This document shows positions 11,570 to 23,399 of a DNA stretch of 64,000 nt, one piece after another. The position numbers and the translations under genes were made by a program. The notes below the pieces were generated by a model. The model saw only the letters and a list, made by a program, of their open reading frames with translations. It searched no databases and was not told where the DNA came from. Each line of letters starts with the position of its first letter. Position 1 is the first letter of the stretch. This DNA comes from Massospora cicadina (taxonomy: Eukaryota; Entomophthoromycota; Entomophthoromycetes; Entomophthorales; Entomophthoraceae): NCBI GenBank assembly GCA_022478985.1, contig JAKSZP010017342.1:1-64000 (forward strand), in the 5' to 3' direction.

Positions 11570-12560
11570 AAACATAAAAGTATTACTCTGAGCTATACTG
11601 ATCTGATCAAATTCAGCTGGCCAAAGTGGCGGAATTTCTTGACCAAACCCACATCTGCACCATTTCCTGATACCCGGAAATAATGAATTTGATTACTCCA
11701 AACAAATTATGGTCAGCCATCCGCGGTGCACCAAACTAAAAAACCCAGGCCCAGATGGCATTCCATATGAATTCTATAAAAAGTACTTCAAATATATATC
11801 CCCACTACTGCTTGCCTCACTTAGCCAGAGCCTTTCTGGAAATGCGCCTCCTACCAGGAGGACAAGAGGCCTTCACTGTCACACTCTTCAAGAAAGGGCA
11901 CAAGCTATACTTAGCCAACTGGCGCCCCATTTCTTTAACTAACACGGATACAAAAATTTTAACAAAAATCATGGCTAACCATTTAGGGATTGTAGCATCT
12001 GCCACCATCTCCCAGAACAATTCGGTTTCATACCCAGAAGGTCGATTTGGGACAACGTGCACTCTGTGGCTAACGCATTCCAGTCCACAGCCTCTGGGGC
12101 AAAAGAATTCTTGGACCAACAGAAGGCCTATGATAGAGTAAACTTGGAATACCTCAGGGCCTGCCTCCATCAATTCCGCTTACCCCCTCACTTCATCAAC
12201 TGGGTGATGCTGCTCACGAAATCTGCAACAATGGCAGTGCGTGGCCCTGGCTTCCTAACAGAAGTAGTCCGCCCTCAAAGGGGCTTGCGACAAGGGGACC
12301 CCCTTAGCCCACTCTTATACAACTTCAGCCTTGACCTACTACTTCAAAACGTGAATGCCCAACTCACTGTGGTCCATGTGCCAGGCCAAGCCCCGGTCAA
12401 GATGATGGCGTTTGCAGATGACTGTGTGGTTGGGGTGTCTAATAATAAAGATGCATGTGCACTTATAGCTCTCATCCAGGAGTATTCCTGGTTAAGTATC
12501 GCTGCACTGAACGCTTCCAAAACTGAAATCATCCCCCTTGGCCGGTATCAAACCTGCTGG
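11570..12560 (+). pseudogene. LINE A ORF2, reverse transcriptase domain
   Basis: The motifs run in order: NPGPDGIPYEFYKKYF (11740), ANWRPISLTNTDTK (11920), then after a frame change QQKAYDRVN (12115), RPQRGLRQGDPLSPLLYN (12270) and MAFADDCVVGVSNN (12405). The FADD catalytic pair is intact. From 12057 the frame is open for 448 codons to 13403. The N-terminal part lies in two other frames, so the protein is not made as it stands. Confidence 0.8.
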
Positions 12561-13403
12561 GCCCTAGCAACCAGTGCTCAGCCCAGCCCATCTGCTCGCA
12601 CACGTGCTTGCCCTCCCAGATCACCCCACACCGCCCCACTGGTGCTCCCCTTCATGCCACGTCCTACCATAGGGCTGGTCCACCATCTGGGCGTGTGGGT
12701 GGAGGCAGGAGGATACGCGTCTGCGGTATTGGAATGCCATATTCTGGACAACGTGACAAAGAGAATTGCCTCTCTCAGAGCTCACCCTACTTCCCTTACA
12801 GGCAGGGTAGTTTTAGCCAACTCTATGCTCCTCTCCAAAGTCTGGTTCAGAGCCCATGCCATCCCCTTCTCACCAAGCTTCTTCAAATCCTTGTATGCCT
12901 TGCTGCAAGGATGGCTTTGGTCAGGCCGCCCTCCACCAGTATGTCTAGAGGTCATGTTTGGCCCTCATCATAATGGTGGCATGGGCCTTCTTGACTTCAA
13001 AGCCCATGCGGCCAAGATCCTGGGCACCTGGATTGCGGTCGTCACCACCCCCACACTCCCCTCCCAACACTGGTCCAGCGCAGCCCGCTCCAACTTCTCC
13101 AACGCCTTGGGCCTTAACAATCCATCAAACCCTCACTCCTTGATGAAATACCTGGCTTCACACACATCGGCCATAGGTCCTCACGGGACTAAAACCCACT
13201 ACAAACGAATCCTCCTCTCCATGCGGAGCGCTGAGTGGAGAATTTGTATTAGCGGACACACAGCCCAGAGAGGCCGCCACTCTCCTCAGTTCACACAAGA
13301 GGTACAGGGGGCTACCCATCCAAGATGGCGTGATCCCCATACGGCCCCATATCCTATCCAGGATGGACTACCTGGAAATGATGGACTTCCCTTACTCCAT
13401 TGA
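12057..13403 (+). pseudogene. Longest open segment: LINE A RT palm, thumb and connector (448 codons)
   Basis: This is the longest uninterrupted reading frame in the window. It begins inside RT (HSVANAFQST, QQKAYDRV), passes the FADD site, a Pro-rich insert near residue 170, and the conserved MPRPTIGLVHHLGVWVEAGG. It then runs through a thumb/connector region (SKVWFRAHAIPFSPSF, MGLLDFKAHAAKILGTW). The first Met is internal and not a true start. Survival of so long a frame in otherwise broken surroundings suggests a more recent insertion than LINE B. Confidence 0.7.
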
Positions 13404-13499
13404 GACCCAAAAACTATCTGGAAATACGCACACCATCCTCTTCTGCAGCCTTAAATCCGATCCCATGTGTGGCGCTGCCTGAGGCGGGTGTACCATAAG

Positions 13500-14116
13500 G
13501 CTAGCGCTCTAACGCTTTACACTCATCCTGCGTCGTGTGTGGCCAGTATGGAACGCTGTTCCACCGCCTGGAGAAGTGCCCTACCTCTAAAGTGATATGG
13601 CGCGAAGTTCAACGTCTGCTGGGCCAGGATCAAACACATCCCTTCAGTCTGTCAAGAGATATGTTTGCTCTATCAATGGCCTCCCCCCTTCCACCCTCCC
13701 TCCGTGCTCTGGTGGTTGCAATTGCCATGTGGATTATCCACACGATTGTCTTGGATGCCATCGAAGGCTCCACCCCCACCCTCCCAGAAGCTGTCCACAG
13801 TTTCCAGTCTCATTTGGTGGACCACTTTCAGGCGTGGATGATTGGATACCTCCCACCGCATCACCAACAGCTGGTCTCCTCCTGGTTCCCAGTTTGGTTC
13901 ATCAAATTAGACTCTTTCCTCCACACGTGTTCAATTGTGGCTACGGCCCCTTCACACGTTCCCTCCCCTCCCCATAAGTGGCGTTCCCGCTGGCAACAAG
14001 AGATAGCATCGCTTCTCTGGGGTGCCTTCCCTTTTACTAAAATTTATCTCTTTTGGGTCAAATTCAGAAGTGTCCATCCCATGGTTGGCCTTCCTCGCAA
14101 TAAATTTAAAAATTAA
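13500..14116 (+). pseudogene. LINE A ORF2 C-terminus with CCHC-type zinc motif
   Basis: The frame reads CVVCGQYGTLFHRLEKC near 13527-13577, a CX2CX7HX4C motif of the zinc-finger kind found after RT in many LINE ORF2 proteins. About 190 open residues follow (13535-14116), including LRALVVAIAMWIIHTIVLDA, and end SVHPMVGLPRNKFKN with a stop at the 3' end of the element. It is separated from the 12057-13403 frame by a frameshift near 13403-13530. LINE B has the same tail at 53.8-54.4 kb. Confidence 0.65.
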
Positions 14117-14133
14117 GCCATATGACTACACAT

Positions 14134-14859
14134 AAAAGGAAGAATGACGCTCATTAGAGAAACTAATGAGACATCTGTCAAAAAATAGGAAGCTTTAATA
14201 GATTATCAAAAGTAGCATTAATGGAAATCATGTGAAAGTTCATACCATCTCTTTGTCTGGAATGCGAGAAATTCACTCACAGGCGCAAGAGGTGACCAAA
14301 GGTATTACTAAATCTTTAGAACAACTAGCGATTTAGTTATGTTTGTGATGAGAGGTAGGTCACTGCTTTGGCCCTAAGGATCCCCCTACTGCATCCCCCT
14401 TCTCAACTTCTTCACTTTTGAAAAAAGTTAAGGGATCTGTAGGAAGGTAGCCCTGATCAGAGGGCAATAGAAGAATCTAAAGACTCACTATAGTACTAGT
14501 CTAATAACATCAACCTCCCTAGAATTGAGAATAGTTGCCTCAAATCTCAGGAAAACTCTTACCAAGTCAGAATTAAATTACAGTTTTACGTAATATAAAG
14601 TTACAGATTGCAGATTGCTAATTTGAGTCAACAGTTCATTATTGGGGGACTTGGATATCAATTTAACGGTAAGAACAATTCCTGGTGAAACAACTATCAA
14701 ACAATTAGTCTGGACAAATATGTTTATGTTTGGCTCTTCAAAGTGACTCCGCTGCCAATCCAAGATATCTAATGTCAAAGCTTTTATGGATTTTTACGAA
14801 TTTATCAGAATGAACCACTTAACCATGATATTCCTCCCAAACCAACCAATAAGGAAGGT
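14134..14859. other. Unassigned AT-rich stretch after LINE A
   Basis: The continuation of gypsy remnant G6 beyond the LINE A insertion is expected here, but I cannot match it to the 60.3-kb copy. No domain motif is visible on either strand; the longest frame (14578-14778, minus) has no recognisable feature. Confidence 0.4.
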
Positions 14860-15060
14860 GGAAAGAGGGCCAAGCTAGGCCATTTTTGAGCCACCTTTGC
14901 TTCCCCTATTTCTATCCCACTATAAAGACAACAACCCCTCCTAAGATCTGTTGCTGATTCATTCCCTACTTTGAGCCTTTTTTCAATAACCTATACTTCC
15001 AATTGCTCTCTACAGACTCCAAAAATTTTTAACTTATAATATTCTCTACCAATCTGGAAA
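14860..15060 (+). promoter_or_regulatory. LTR-like promoter region at the head of G5
   Basis: A pyrimidine-rich stretch holds CCCACTATAAAGAC at about 14926, which fits a TATA box. The leader of the following degenerate gag begins within about 150 bases. The gag-like start (SYPSIQH, ILEKVGLKYIP) resembles the start of G4 near 19.9 kb, which supports a shared element head. The matching LTR at the other end was not identified. Confidence 0.3.
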
Positions 15061-17390
15061 AATACGCTGCCATCCAGGATCTGGACCCAATGTTTGTTGA
15101 GTGGCACTCTTATCCATCAATCCAACACTGCCACATCCTAGAAAAAGTTGGCCTGAAGTATATTCCCAATAAATATTTCTAAATTGCTGAAAGCCATCCT
15201 CAGATGATTGATTCACTTCTGATGATTCCTTAAAGGCTCAGCGCAATCCTGCCAACAAGGAGACTTTCAACTTACCGTTCACAAATGCCATCTAAAAAAT
15301 GTTAGATTCTCCCGCATAATACCACTAGCTCAGTCTAATCTGTCCAACAAGAGGCTTTCCATTTTTCCACACACACAACGGCCATCCCTAAATGACATAT
15401 TTTCCCACCAATCTACCACTAGACAAGCAAAATCTGTCCAACAAGGGGATTTCAAACCCATCAAGTTTATCACACCGCGTTTGAGCAAAGAATGTCTTGC
15501 CAGCCAACCATAAAGAGGTCAGTCCTGGATCATCCGGAGCAACCATTTTTGGCCAGCTACCACAATTTTATTTTAATAAACTAATCCTTCACCCTGAAAC
15601 CTTTGTTTGCTCCGCGCGGAATTTTAACCTACTCCATCAACTGTGAAATTATATCAAGCTCACCCTCCCTATGAATCAATTTGATTTAGTTTTAATTTGC
15701 GGATTTGTAGACTTAAATCTGAAGATAGTATCTCAGGATAAGTTTAAAGAATGCAGAGGCTTGGTGGAAAATCTGAGTATTATGGAACAAATACTAAAGG
15801 TCACCAACAACAAACCCAGGAGGGGTGGTCATCCTCCTTGACTCTCCCAGCCTTGAGGGTTGCCCCATACCAGCCATTTGGTTTGCTATAGGCTTTTTGG
15901 TATTTTATAAAATTTTACTAACTTCACAGGAATCCTAAAAACTCCATCCTAAAATAAGTTTGGACTGCTGTGCACTAGAATTTGGGCCTTTAACTGAGTT
16001 GTAAAACATTCAGACCGAAGTCCAGTCTTACTTTAATCAGCAGAATCCATGGCATAATAAAATAACATATGATTTCAGCTCTTCCCGCCCTCATCCATGG
16101 ATCTGAAGAAGTACTTCTTACCTAATTAAATTGAACCTTCATTTCATCTGTGACCTAGTCGCTCTTGTTATCCCTTAGCTCACTCATCAAGGCCTTTAAA
16201 CCTGTTATAGTGACACTCATCAATGACCTAGCGCCAGTAATTAATAACACAACTCCAGTAAGCATGGCAGTAGTAGGTTTTTCTCAGCTCTTCTCTAGAA
16301 GTAGCAGAAAAGTTGATAATTTCTGACCAAACTCTAGGTGCGCTTTGCAGAGGAGGGTTCTGAAACTCCTGCTTCTACTGAAGCCTAAAGAAATGCGACC
16401 CTCCTGGTTGCACATGAAGGAGAATCTCAACGTTTAGTGAGAGAAGTGTTGCGTTCTGAAAACAAGATGGGAAATATTACACCCTTATTAAGCCTTTTAT
16501 CCACAGCAGTACATGCACCCAAATCCAGAGCTTCTCATCACTCTTTTCTTCATTCAATATCAAGGTGCCTCTGATCTATCATCTCTTTCAGAGGCCTTTG
16601 TAGTGTTTTCCCTTTATTTTAGAACTATACTAAAATCGCAGTGACAACTTTCAGGGCGCCTTGGACACAACTGCAGCCAGCAACCCCTAGTGGTTCTCTC
16701 CCACTATACATAGAGGAAGCTTTCTCCCTAGCATAATTAAATGGGGCAAGACCCCTCCAGAGAACAATAACCTCAGTGATAGCTATGTATATTCTCAAGC
16801 TTCCAACTTTCCACAAAATTAGTTCAGTACTGCTAAAAGAATCTCCCCTTATCCTTCAGTGAACAAGGTATCGGGAAAAGTACATCTGGGTCTTCAGTGG
16901 CATCTCTTTGCCTGAAAGACTCCTTTAAATTAAAGAGATGTCGGTGGTTGGCTTTTTTCTTACTACAGCAGAAGAGGAAGGTTTTAAAACTATGAATTAA
17001 GAGAATCCAACTTTAACGTCCAGTCAAGTAGCCAAGGTTGAAGCTCACTCAGAGAAATAAGCAGGGGAGTTTATTTCATATTATGGACCCAATTTATACC
17101 CAACCTTGCTTACACCTTTTAATTCTCAGGACCATGAAGTTTTATCTAAAGTGTTGAACCCTGGGACCTTTTCTCCCGAGAGCAAGAAGGATAAGTCAGT
17201 TTTAAATCATTCTGACCCCACCAAGACTCTGATCAGCATCATTTTGTGATTAGTCTCCTGGAAGACACCCAACATAGATCACAGCCTAAAAAGGGCCCCT
17301 CCTTAGTATGGGCTTTGAACTGCCTTCCGTTGCTCTTTCACTTTCTGTGACCAATTAAGAAGATAGAGAGGTCTTATTTCTATTAACTTC
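15061..17390 (+). pseudogene. G5 gag region, heavily decayed
   Basis: Only short blocks can be read: HILEKVGLKYIPNKYF near 15120, shared with G4, and an amphipathic stretch SLIKAFKPVIVTLINDLAPV near 16180. No zinc knuckle is recognisable. The position between an LTR-like head and the protease site at 17.4 kb makes gag the natural reading, but the sequence alone would not prove it. Confidence 0.3.
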
Positions 17391-17480
17391 AGAACAAGCA
17401 AATTTGAGTTTACAATACAAGTGCTCTTAGATCCAGGAGCAGCGTGAAACTTCAAAAATCTGAGATTCCTAAACATCTGA
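17391..17480 (+). pseudogene. G5 protease active-site block
   Basis: The frame reads FTIQVLLDPGAA then, past a stop, NFKNLRFL. This fits the retroelement aspartic protease motif LLDSGAxxNF with Ser replaced by Pro. It lies about 500 bases before RT, as in other gypsy elements. Confidence 0.5.
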
Positions 17481-17950
17481 CTTGGACACAGAGCAGCCCC
17501 TCCTAACTAGGCGCGTCCTCAGAACTAATGAGCTGCCATACGGTCTGACTTAAAGTGAAGTTCTTTATTCATTAATTCTGCATTTGTTACTTTTTTAGGC
17601 GGTGCATGACTTATTGTACCCTATAATCACGGGTGTGAGATGCTGGCGCCACCAGAAGGTGAGTATTAACCTGGATCTTGAACCACTGTTTTTCAATAGT
17701 AGGCACAGTGATAAATTAAATTATTGAAACCTTTACCCAAGAAGCCTCATTTGCCTTAAGTTTCCCCATGAGCTATCCCCTAAGGACCTCATCAGGATTT
17801 TCCATATCCTAGCCCTATAAAAAGACGTTTTTTATATAAGTCTAACAACCCGTCTCTCCTCAATCTAAAGGTGGCCTATTGTTACAAAAGATATTGTACC
17901 TTGTAAAAATCGATTGTCCCTTGTATTTGTACGCATAGGAGGAAGACAAC

Positions 17951-18720
17951 GCATTAGGCACATAGCTGTATGACATGCTAGAAAAGGGAGATATTATCAA
18001 GAAGTCCTCTCTAATTGCCTCTCCTGTGGTCCTCAACCAGAAGGATGAAGGCACCTTATATCCCTGCGATAACTACAGCTTTGTAAGCAATTTAAAAGTC
18101 CCTGACTGATACCCCCTTCCACTGGAGAAATTTATCTCCCATGCCATTGATTAGTCCTGAGTATTCTCAAAGATCAACCTAATTAGAGCCTTTAACAGGT
18201 GAAGGTCAAAGCTTGGAAAGAATGGCTAACAGCCATTTGAACATGGCGCGGGATCATTCAATTTAAGGTGATGCTCTTTGGTATAAAGAACTTTCCACCA
18301 ACATTCCAACGTCTTATTGAGGATGCCCTAGGTGAGCTCCAATTAACATGTGCGGTTGCCTATATTACACTTTAATCTTCTCTCCAGCTCATGAACAACA
18401 TTTTAAAGAGTTAAGCTGTGATGGAGGCCCTCCACAAGGTGGGTTACTTTGTAAAGCCTTTCAAGTGCAAACTTTTTTGGGAAGAAGTATGTTTCCTAGG
18501 GAATCTAATCTTGAAAGTGGATATGAAGTACCTCAATGCAAGTTGGAAGACATCAAGTTCTGGCCGACACCAACCTCCCAAAATATAGCTCCAGGGCTTT
18601 CTCAAGATTGTATTTCCTTGAAAAAGTTCTCTTCAACCTTCTCTCAGTTGTCCGCAAGCTCCACAAAATGACATGATAGAACATTCTCTTCAAATGGGCT
18701 GACAAATATTAAAGGCCTTT
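17951..18720 (+). pseudogene. G5 reverse transcriptase remnant
   Basis: The plus-strand reading gives YDMLEKGDIIKKSSLIASPV, then DNYSFVSNLKVP, YPLPLEKF, VFSKINLIRAFN and VMLFGIKNFPPTFQRLIEDA. After the catalytic region come HKVGYFVKPFKCKLF and FLGN. These are gypsy RT motifs in correct order. The catalytic Tyr-x-Asp-Asp is lost (VAYITL). Several stops and at least three frame shifts are present. Confidence 0.65.
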
Positions 18721-18769
18721 GAGGTGATCAAGGAGGCTACCTATAGTCTCAAGTTATTTCCCACTCTGA

Positions 18770-19640
18770 CACATTTAAGAATTTCATCATGGCTTGTGAT
18801 GCCTCTGCAGCTGCGGGAGATGCATTACTAAAAGTGCATGAAGAGACAGGACATACAGTGGTAAACTTCTCTAGAAAATTCACCTCCATGGACCAAGAAT
18901 GGTAAATTTATGATAAAGAGCTTGCAGAATCAAATTGGTTGCTTGCCCACTGAGAGTTCTCCTACAGGGGGCACAACACTATATTACTGTACGCTCAAGT
19001 GTCAGACATCGAGATAATAAATGAATTGTTTATCTACTTCCAAATCGAGCCTCAATTAAGGTGACTCTTAAGCCCTTTAAAATTGAAACCTTTCCCTGAA
19101 GGCGCTGATGGGAAATTTGATCAGGAAGCATCACGAGCATGGTAATTAAAGGAGATGCCTTATAGAATTGCACCACTGATTCACAAATTCTAAAAGGCGC
19201 AAATCACAACAATGAGGTCATGAAGATGATGTTAACAAATAATAATGAATGCACAACTAGGTAGTCGATTTGGAAGGATGTAGAAAATCTTGATCATTTG
19301 GGACTATGTGATCCCCTTGGCATCATGCCCCCACTCAGCCTAAAATTATCAAATCCTTTTAACTCAATATAGTAGTCTATTCACCACATCTTTTTGTTTT
19401 AATTAACTTCTCTGCTAGTTTTACAGCTTTGAGACCTAATTCAAACCTAAGCTACCGTCAAGAGAATTGTTAAGCTGACATAAATAATGCACATTACAGG
19501 GGCTCTGAGATGTCTAGTAAAATATCATAAAAAATGGAGAATAACATGAATCAAGAAAGCCAGCCCTCTGATCGGTGAATAGCATAACTTGATAGATCAA
19601 CACCTCTCAGTACACAGTAATCTCTCTAAAGCCTAAAAGC
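18770..19640 (+). pseudogene. G5 RNase H and decayed 3' end
   Basis: NFIMACDASAAAGDALLKVH opens the domain near 18781, with the catalytic Asp in CDAS. FSRKFTSMDQEW and IYDKELAESNWLLAH follow, as in gypsy RNase H. Beyond about 19060 only RHRDNKWIVYLLPNRA (linker before integrase) is readable; the H2C2 finger and DDE motifs of integrase are not found up to 19640. Confidence 0.55.
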
Positions 19641-21584
19641 CTAGTTTTTTGGGCCACCTTCCAATTCATCTTACCTTCTGTTGATTGTGATCAGTATCAA
19701 ACCCAATATGAGAACATCAACGAGATTATTCAACAATTATTGAATGGCATCTACTTTGTGAGAGACCGCTCTGGTCATTTTAAGCCTCTTTAGTGACTTC
19801 CAGGATAAGGGATTTATATACCTCAGCTCTACTACCCTTGGGAGAACTGGAATTGGGTACTAAACTCTATCTCCAAATCTCATCCATCCAGCTATTCACT
19901 ACATCTTAGAAAAAGTTGGTTTACATCATCATGAAGTAGCTCAACTAGGCTCGCTACAATCCCAAATTCGACTATTTTTTTGCTTTCTATAATGCTTCCT
20001 CCTCCTTTTTTCTTGACAATCTAAAAGCCATTATAGCTAACAGTCAGCTGACTAATGAGGCTTAAAACCAACTTTTTATGCTAGATTGTGGAATTCTGGG
20101 TTACTTTGAGGACTAGCTTCATCAAGATGTACAACTCCCTAAAAACCATTTGAAGCCAACGCCTTAATAAGATTAGGAACCGTATTCAGGTAACTATCAA
20201 CGTTACCATGAGTTAGTCTCCTGCAATAGCGCCTCTGCGACTGAGGGAACTGAGAGGCTTAGGGGGCAGAAGGCCCCAGAAGGCCCAAAGCTCCTTAAGG
20301 ATGCCAAGGACCTTCCAGATCATTGGTACCTACTCCTGGTGATCCTAACGACTCCTGGAAACAGGATGTTCTAATGGCGCTCACTGCCTTATGGGATTAG
20401 ATATTAAATTTGCCTCAGGGGTGCAAGCTTTTGGTATGTGGAGTGCTCTAGATCCAAGAGTTTTAATTAATGTTTTGTCAGATGAGATTTATATTATCAG
20501 CTCATTCTTCAAGATCACTAATAGCTGCATCACCCAGTTCAAACAAACATGTCAATGTTATTTAATCACTGAGTAACTTGGATATTCAACTGCTCTTCCA
20601 ACGTACCAAAAATAAAGCTCAGAGGGAGCAAGTTGCCATTAAGGCCTCAGTTACTTCTCCAAACCCCAATGGTTGAGAATAAGGAGGACTTAAAAGGATT
20701 AAGAGGACAATAGGACCAACAGGCCCCTCACAAATATGCAGAAAATGAGATTTCTGAGCATTATCTGGTTCCTGCTGTCAATACTCTTTCCCCTCCTATT
20801 GTAACTAATTTTATACTAATTTTAAGAGGAGATTTATCCTCAGGACAAAAAATTATTGCCTCCTTCTTGTACGCTTATGAGAGCTTGACGGAAGAGTCCA
20901 CTGACCATCTGAAGGTGGAGCACATTCACTCCTGCCTAAATAGCATGGCCTGTAAATTATTAATCCTCAATTAAAAGGAATGTCACACTTGGGAAAAAGT
21001 CCATACAACCCTAATAATGGAATTCAGAGCACTCAGACTTTGGCCATAAAGAAGCAGGATCATGGCCATTCTCCTGAACAAAGGAGAGAGTCCTGTGGAG
21101 CTTTCCAGCCGGTTCTATGCCCAAGCACAATCTTTGGTGACCACTAACCATATAACTTTAAAAGACGCCAAAACTGCAGTAATCTCAACATTGGGATATT
21201 ATCCTGGGGGCCAATTGTACATGATTGGTCATAAGAGCAACTATTTCTTTATCCAAGAAGTTAAGGAAGTTTTTAATGAAATTCCTGCGTCCCCTTGAGC
21301 CCCAAGTCCTTCATGTCTGCCTCTCCCAGCCACCCTCGAATCCATGTTGTTGAAAAAAAACCACAATCCTCAAGGCACCTACTGCAATGCATTCTATCAT
21401 AATGACAAGACTTATTGGAAGAGACTTTCTGAGGAGGCATGAAAAGGGCATTCAGCATGTAGGACGAAGAACTTCATTCTAACATCATAATACGCCTCAA
21501 GAATGTTTAGTAACCTCTAACGAGTCTAACGTTGTCATACCAGAAGAAGACAAATCAGTACCCATTGATAATAAAGAACCTCAT
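19640..21584 (+). pseudogene. G4 5' part: leader and gag, cut by G2
   Basis: The region shares a leader block with G5 (HYILEKVGLHHH near 19900). It carries a capsid-like segment ending in a 79-codon open frame at 21062-21298 (NKGESPVELSSRFYAQAQSL), which matches the late capsid region of gypsy Gag. A remnant with Cys and His near 21380-21440 may be the zinc knuckle. The reading stops where the 5' LTR of G2 starts at 21585, flanked by CTCAT. The likely continuation is at 33344. Confidence 0.45.
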
Positions 21585-22170
21585 TGTCAGGGTGAAGCCT
21601 GACATGAGGAAGCTACCAAAAACATCAAATTGATCTTCCAGATTGATAAAAAATGCTGTGAAGTGAGATCAGCTAGAAATAAGAAACTATGTGGTGAAAC
21701 TAAGTTGTTTAAATGCATACCAAACAATAATTCCAACTTAAATTTTGACAATCCAACTGGCTAAAAAATTATGTGCAATCAGTAACTCTAGAAGCTCAGA
21801 AGAAGGAGAATAGTATTACTTACAAATTATTTATGCTCTAGTAAGCCTAGTAGAGGAATGTAATTTTTAATTAAACTATCCATATTGTTAAGTTTTAGCG
21901 GTCAATAAAAATATCCTTGATTATGCAAACACAATTTAAGTTATTTATTAAAGTGTTAATAAACCCGATCTACCACCTCAAACTTCAAGAAACTCCCCTT
22001 CACCTTTACTCTTATAAAATCATATTTGTGGTCAACTTCCATACCAGTATACCCACCATTTCTAATAATTGGACGTATCTAGTGTCCTGATCATACTGGA
22101 TCCAAGTCCTTGGTTAAGCTAGCTAATAGTTAGCTACCCACAACCATGACAGCAGTACACCATCCTGAGA
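21585..22170 (+). repeat. 5' LTR of G2
   Basis: A 586-bp repeat starts TGTCAGGGTGAAGCCTGACA and aligns along its length with the split 3' LTR. The last bases read CTGAGA where the 3' copy has CTGACA. I see no clear tRNA primer site directly after it, so priming could be by self-annealing as in some fungal chromoviruses, but I cannot show that. Confidence 0.75.
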
Positions 22171-22227
22171 CTATTTGAAAGCCAAAACTTATAATAAATA
22201 TCCCACTGCATTTTTATTAAAAAGCTT

Positions 22228-22940
22228 TTGGTATTTTACTTATTTATTGGAAGTTACCAATTGCTGGTGCGTATGTTTTCCACAATAAAGAAATATGAAA
22301 TAACTTATAAAGGAGCAGTAGGACCCATTCAAGTGCAAACAGTGAGTGTGGCCAACCACACACCTAAGACTTACTCTACAGTTCTTTTGCAAAGTAAATT
22401 AACTTTAGCTGAAGTAAAAGAAGGTTTTTTATTGTTACGGCATATTTTAAAGCTTATTTTGAGATCTATTCTTATGATGCACGGAAAGTAATGGAAGTGG
22501 GTTCACAACTCACTGGTGATGTTCTAAGTTGATTTATAAGTACAATGGAAGAGTTTGAGAATGCGTGCATTTACTATGAGGAGTTCAAAATTCAGTTTTT
22601 GGCAGCAGCAACACATACTAATAACAGATTGAAGTCAAGGATGGCCTTGAATTTTCAGTAAAAAGGACAAACTGTTGAGGTATACACACAGATATTCCTG
22701 GATATCTTCCAGAAGAAATAGAGTTAGATGAAGGAATGAAATTACTTTACTTTAGACAGGGGCTTTATGCCGCTTAAATTTTTTTTCATATACCACCCCA
22801 ACATGATGCCATTAAAAAGTCATTGATATTACACAAAGTCTAATGTTGGTTGGCAGACCAGAAGAATGCTGTGTCAAAGAGAATTACAAGAAGAGAAACC
22901 TTCAAACCATCGTTTACTCAAAAACTATATAATCAGTCTT
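22228..22940 (+). pseudogene. G2 gag remnant
   Basis: An open frame at 22228-22491 lies where Gag should be, and further blocks follow in other frames up to 22.9 kb. No zinc knuckle is recognised. The assignment is from position between the 5' LTR and protease. Confidence 0.35.
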
Positions 22941-23240
22941 AATCATTATTAAGTGTAAATGTAAAAGTTGTGAAAAATTGTTTAGAAACTATAGCTTTGC
23001 TTGAAAGTGGTTCATCCAATTACTTCATCTCAGAGTGTGCAGTGCGAATGTTGGGCTTACATGAAAAGTAGCCTTCAATAAGAGAAACCCTGGGAAATGA
23101 TGAATATTCTGTAACTTTCCGCAGCTCACAGAACATTGTTTTGAATATTGGGTTAAGTCAAATGCAAGTTAAGTTTTAAGTTTTGGGTAGTCCACCCCAT
23201 CCTGTAATTCTTGGGTACCCTAGATGGACAGAGGTTGAAC
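22941..23240 (+). pseudogene. G2 protease remnant
   Basis: The reading LSVNVKVVKNCLETIALLES followed by GSSNYFIS fits the aspartic protease active site (LLDSGSSxNFIS) with Asp changed to Glu. Downstream, PPHPVILGYP fits the conserved HPVILGxPWL end of the domain. The active-site change alone would inactivate it. Confidence 0.6.
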
Positions 23241-23399
23241 TCTAGCACATTTATGTAAAGAGCTTTATCACAATTAAGATGAAAGATAGGATCATTGAGT
23301 GCGCTTTAGAAGGAGTCAAAAGTCCTAGAATTTCTGCAACTATAGTTCTTGAGGCTCTTTACTTCCTTGAAGAGGGAAGATACCAGAATACATATTAAA

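Larger units (their letters stand above)
9152..14112 (+). mobile_element. LINE A, Tad1-like non-LTR retrotransposon, 5'-truncated
   Basis: Two ORFs in LINE order fill about 5 kb: ORF1 with a CCHC knuckle, then ORF2 with AP-like endonuclease, RT and a C-terminal zinc motif. The 3' end (AATAAATTTAAAAA) matches the end of LINE B at 54420. The start lies inside ORF1, since LINEs B and C extend further 5'. An imperfect duplication of about 21 bases (core ATATGAC, at 9131-9151 and 14113-14133) brackets it. The element interrupts gypsy remnant G6. It is the least decayed element in the window. Confidence 0.8.
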
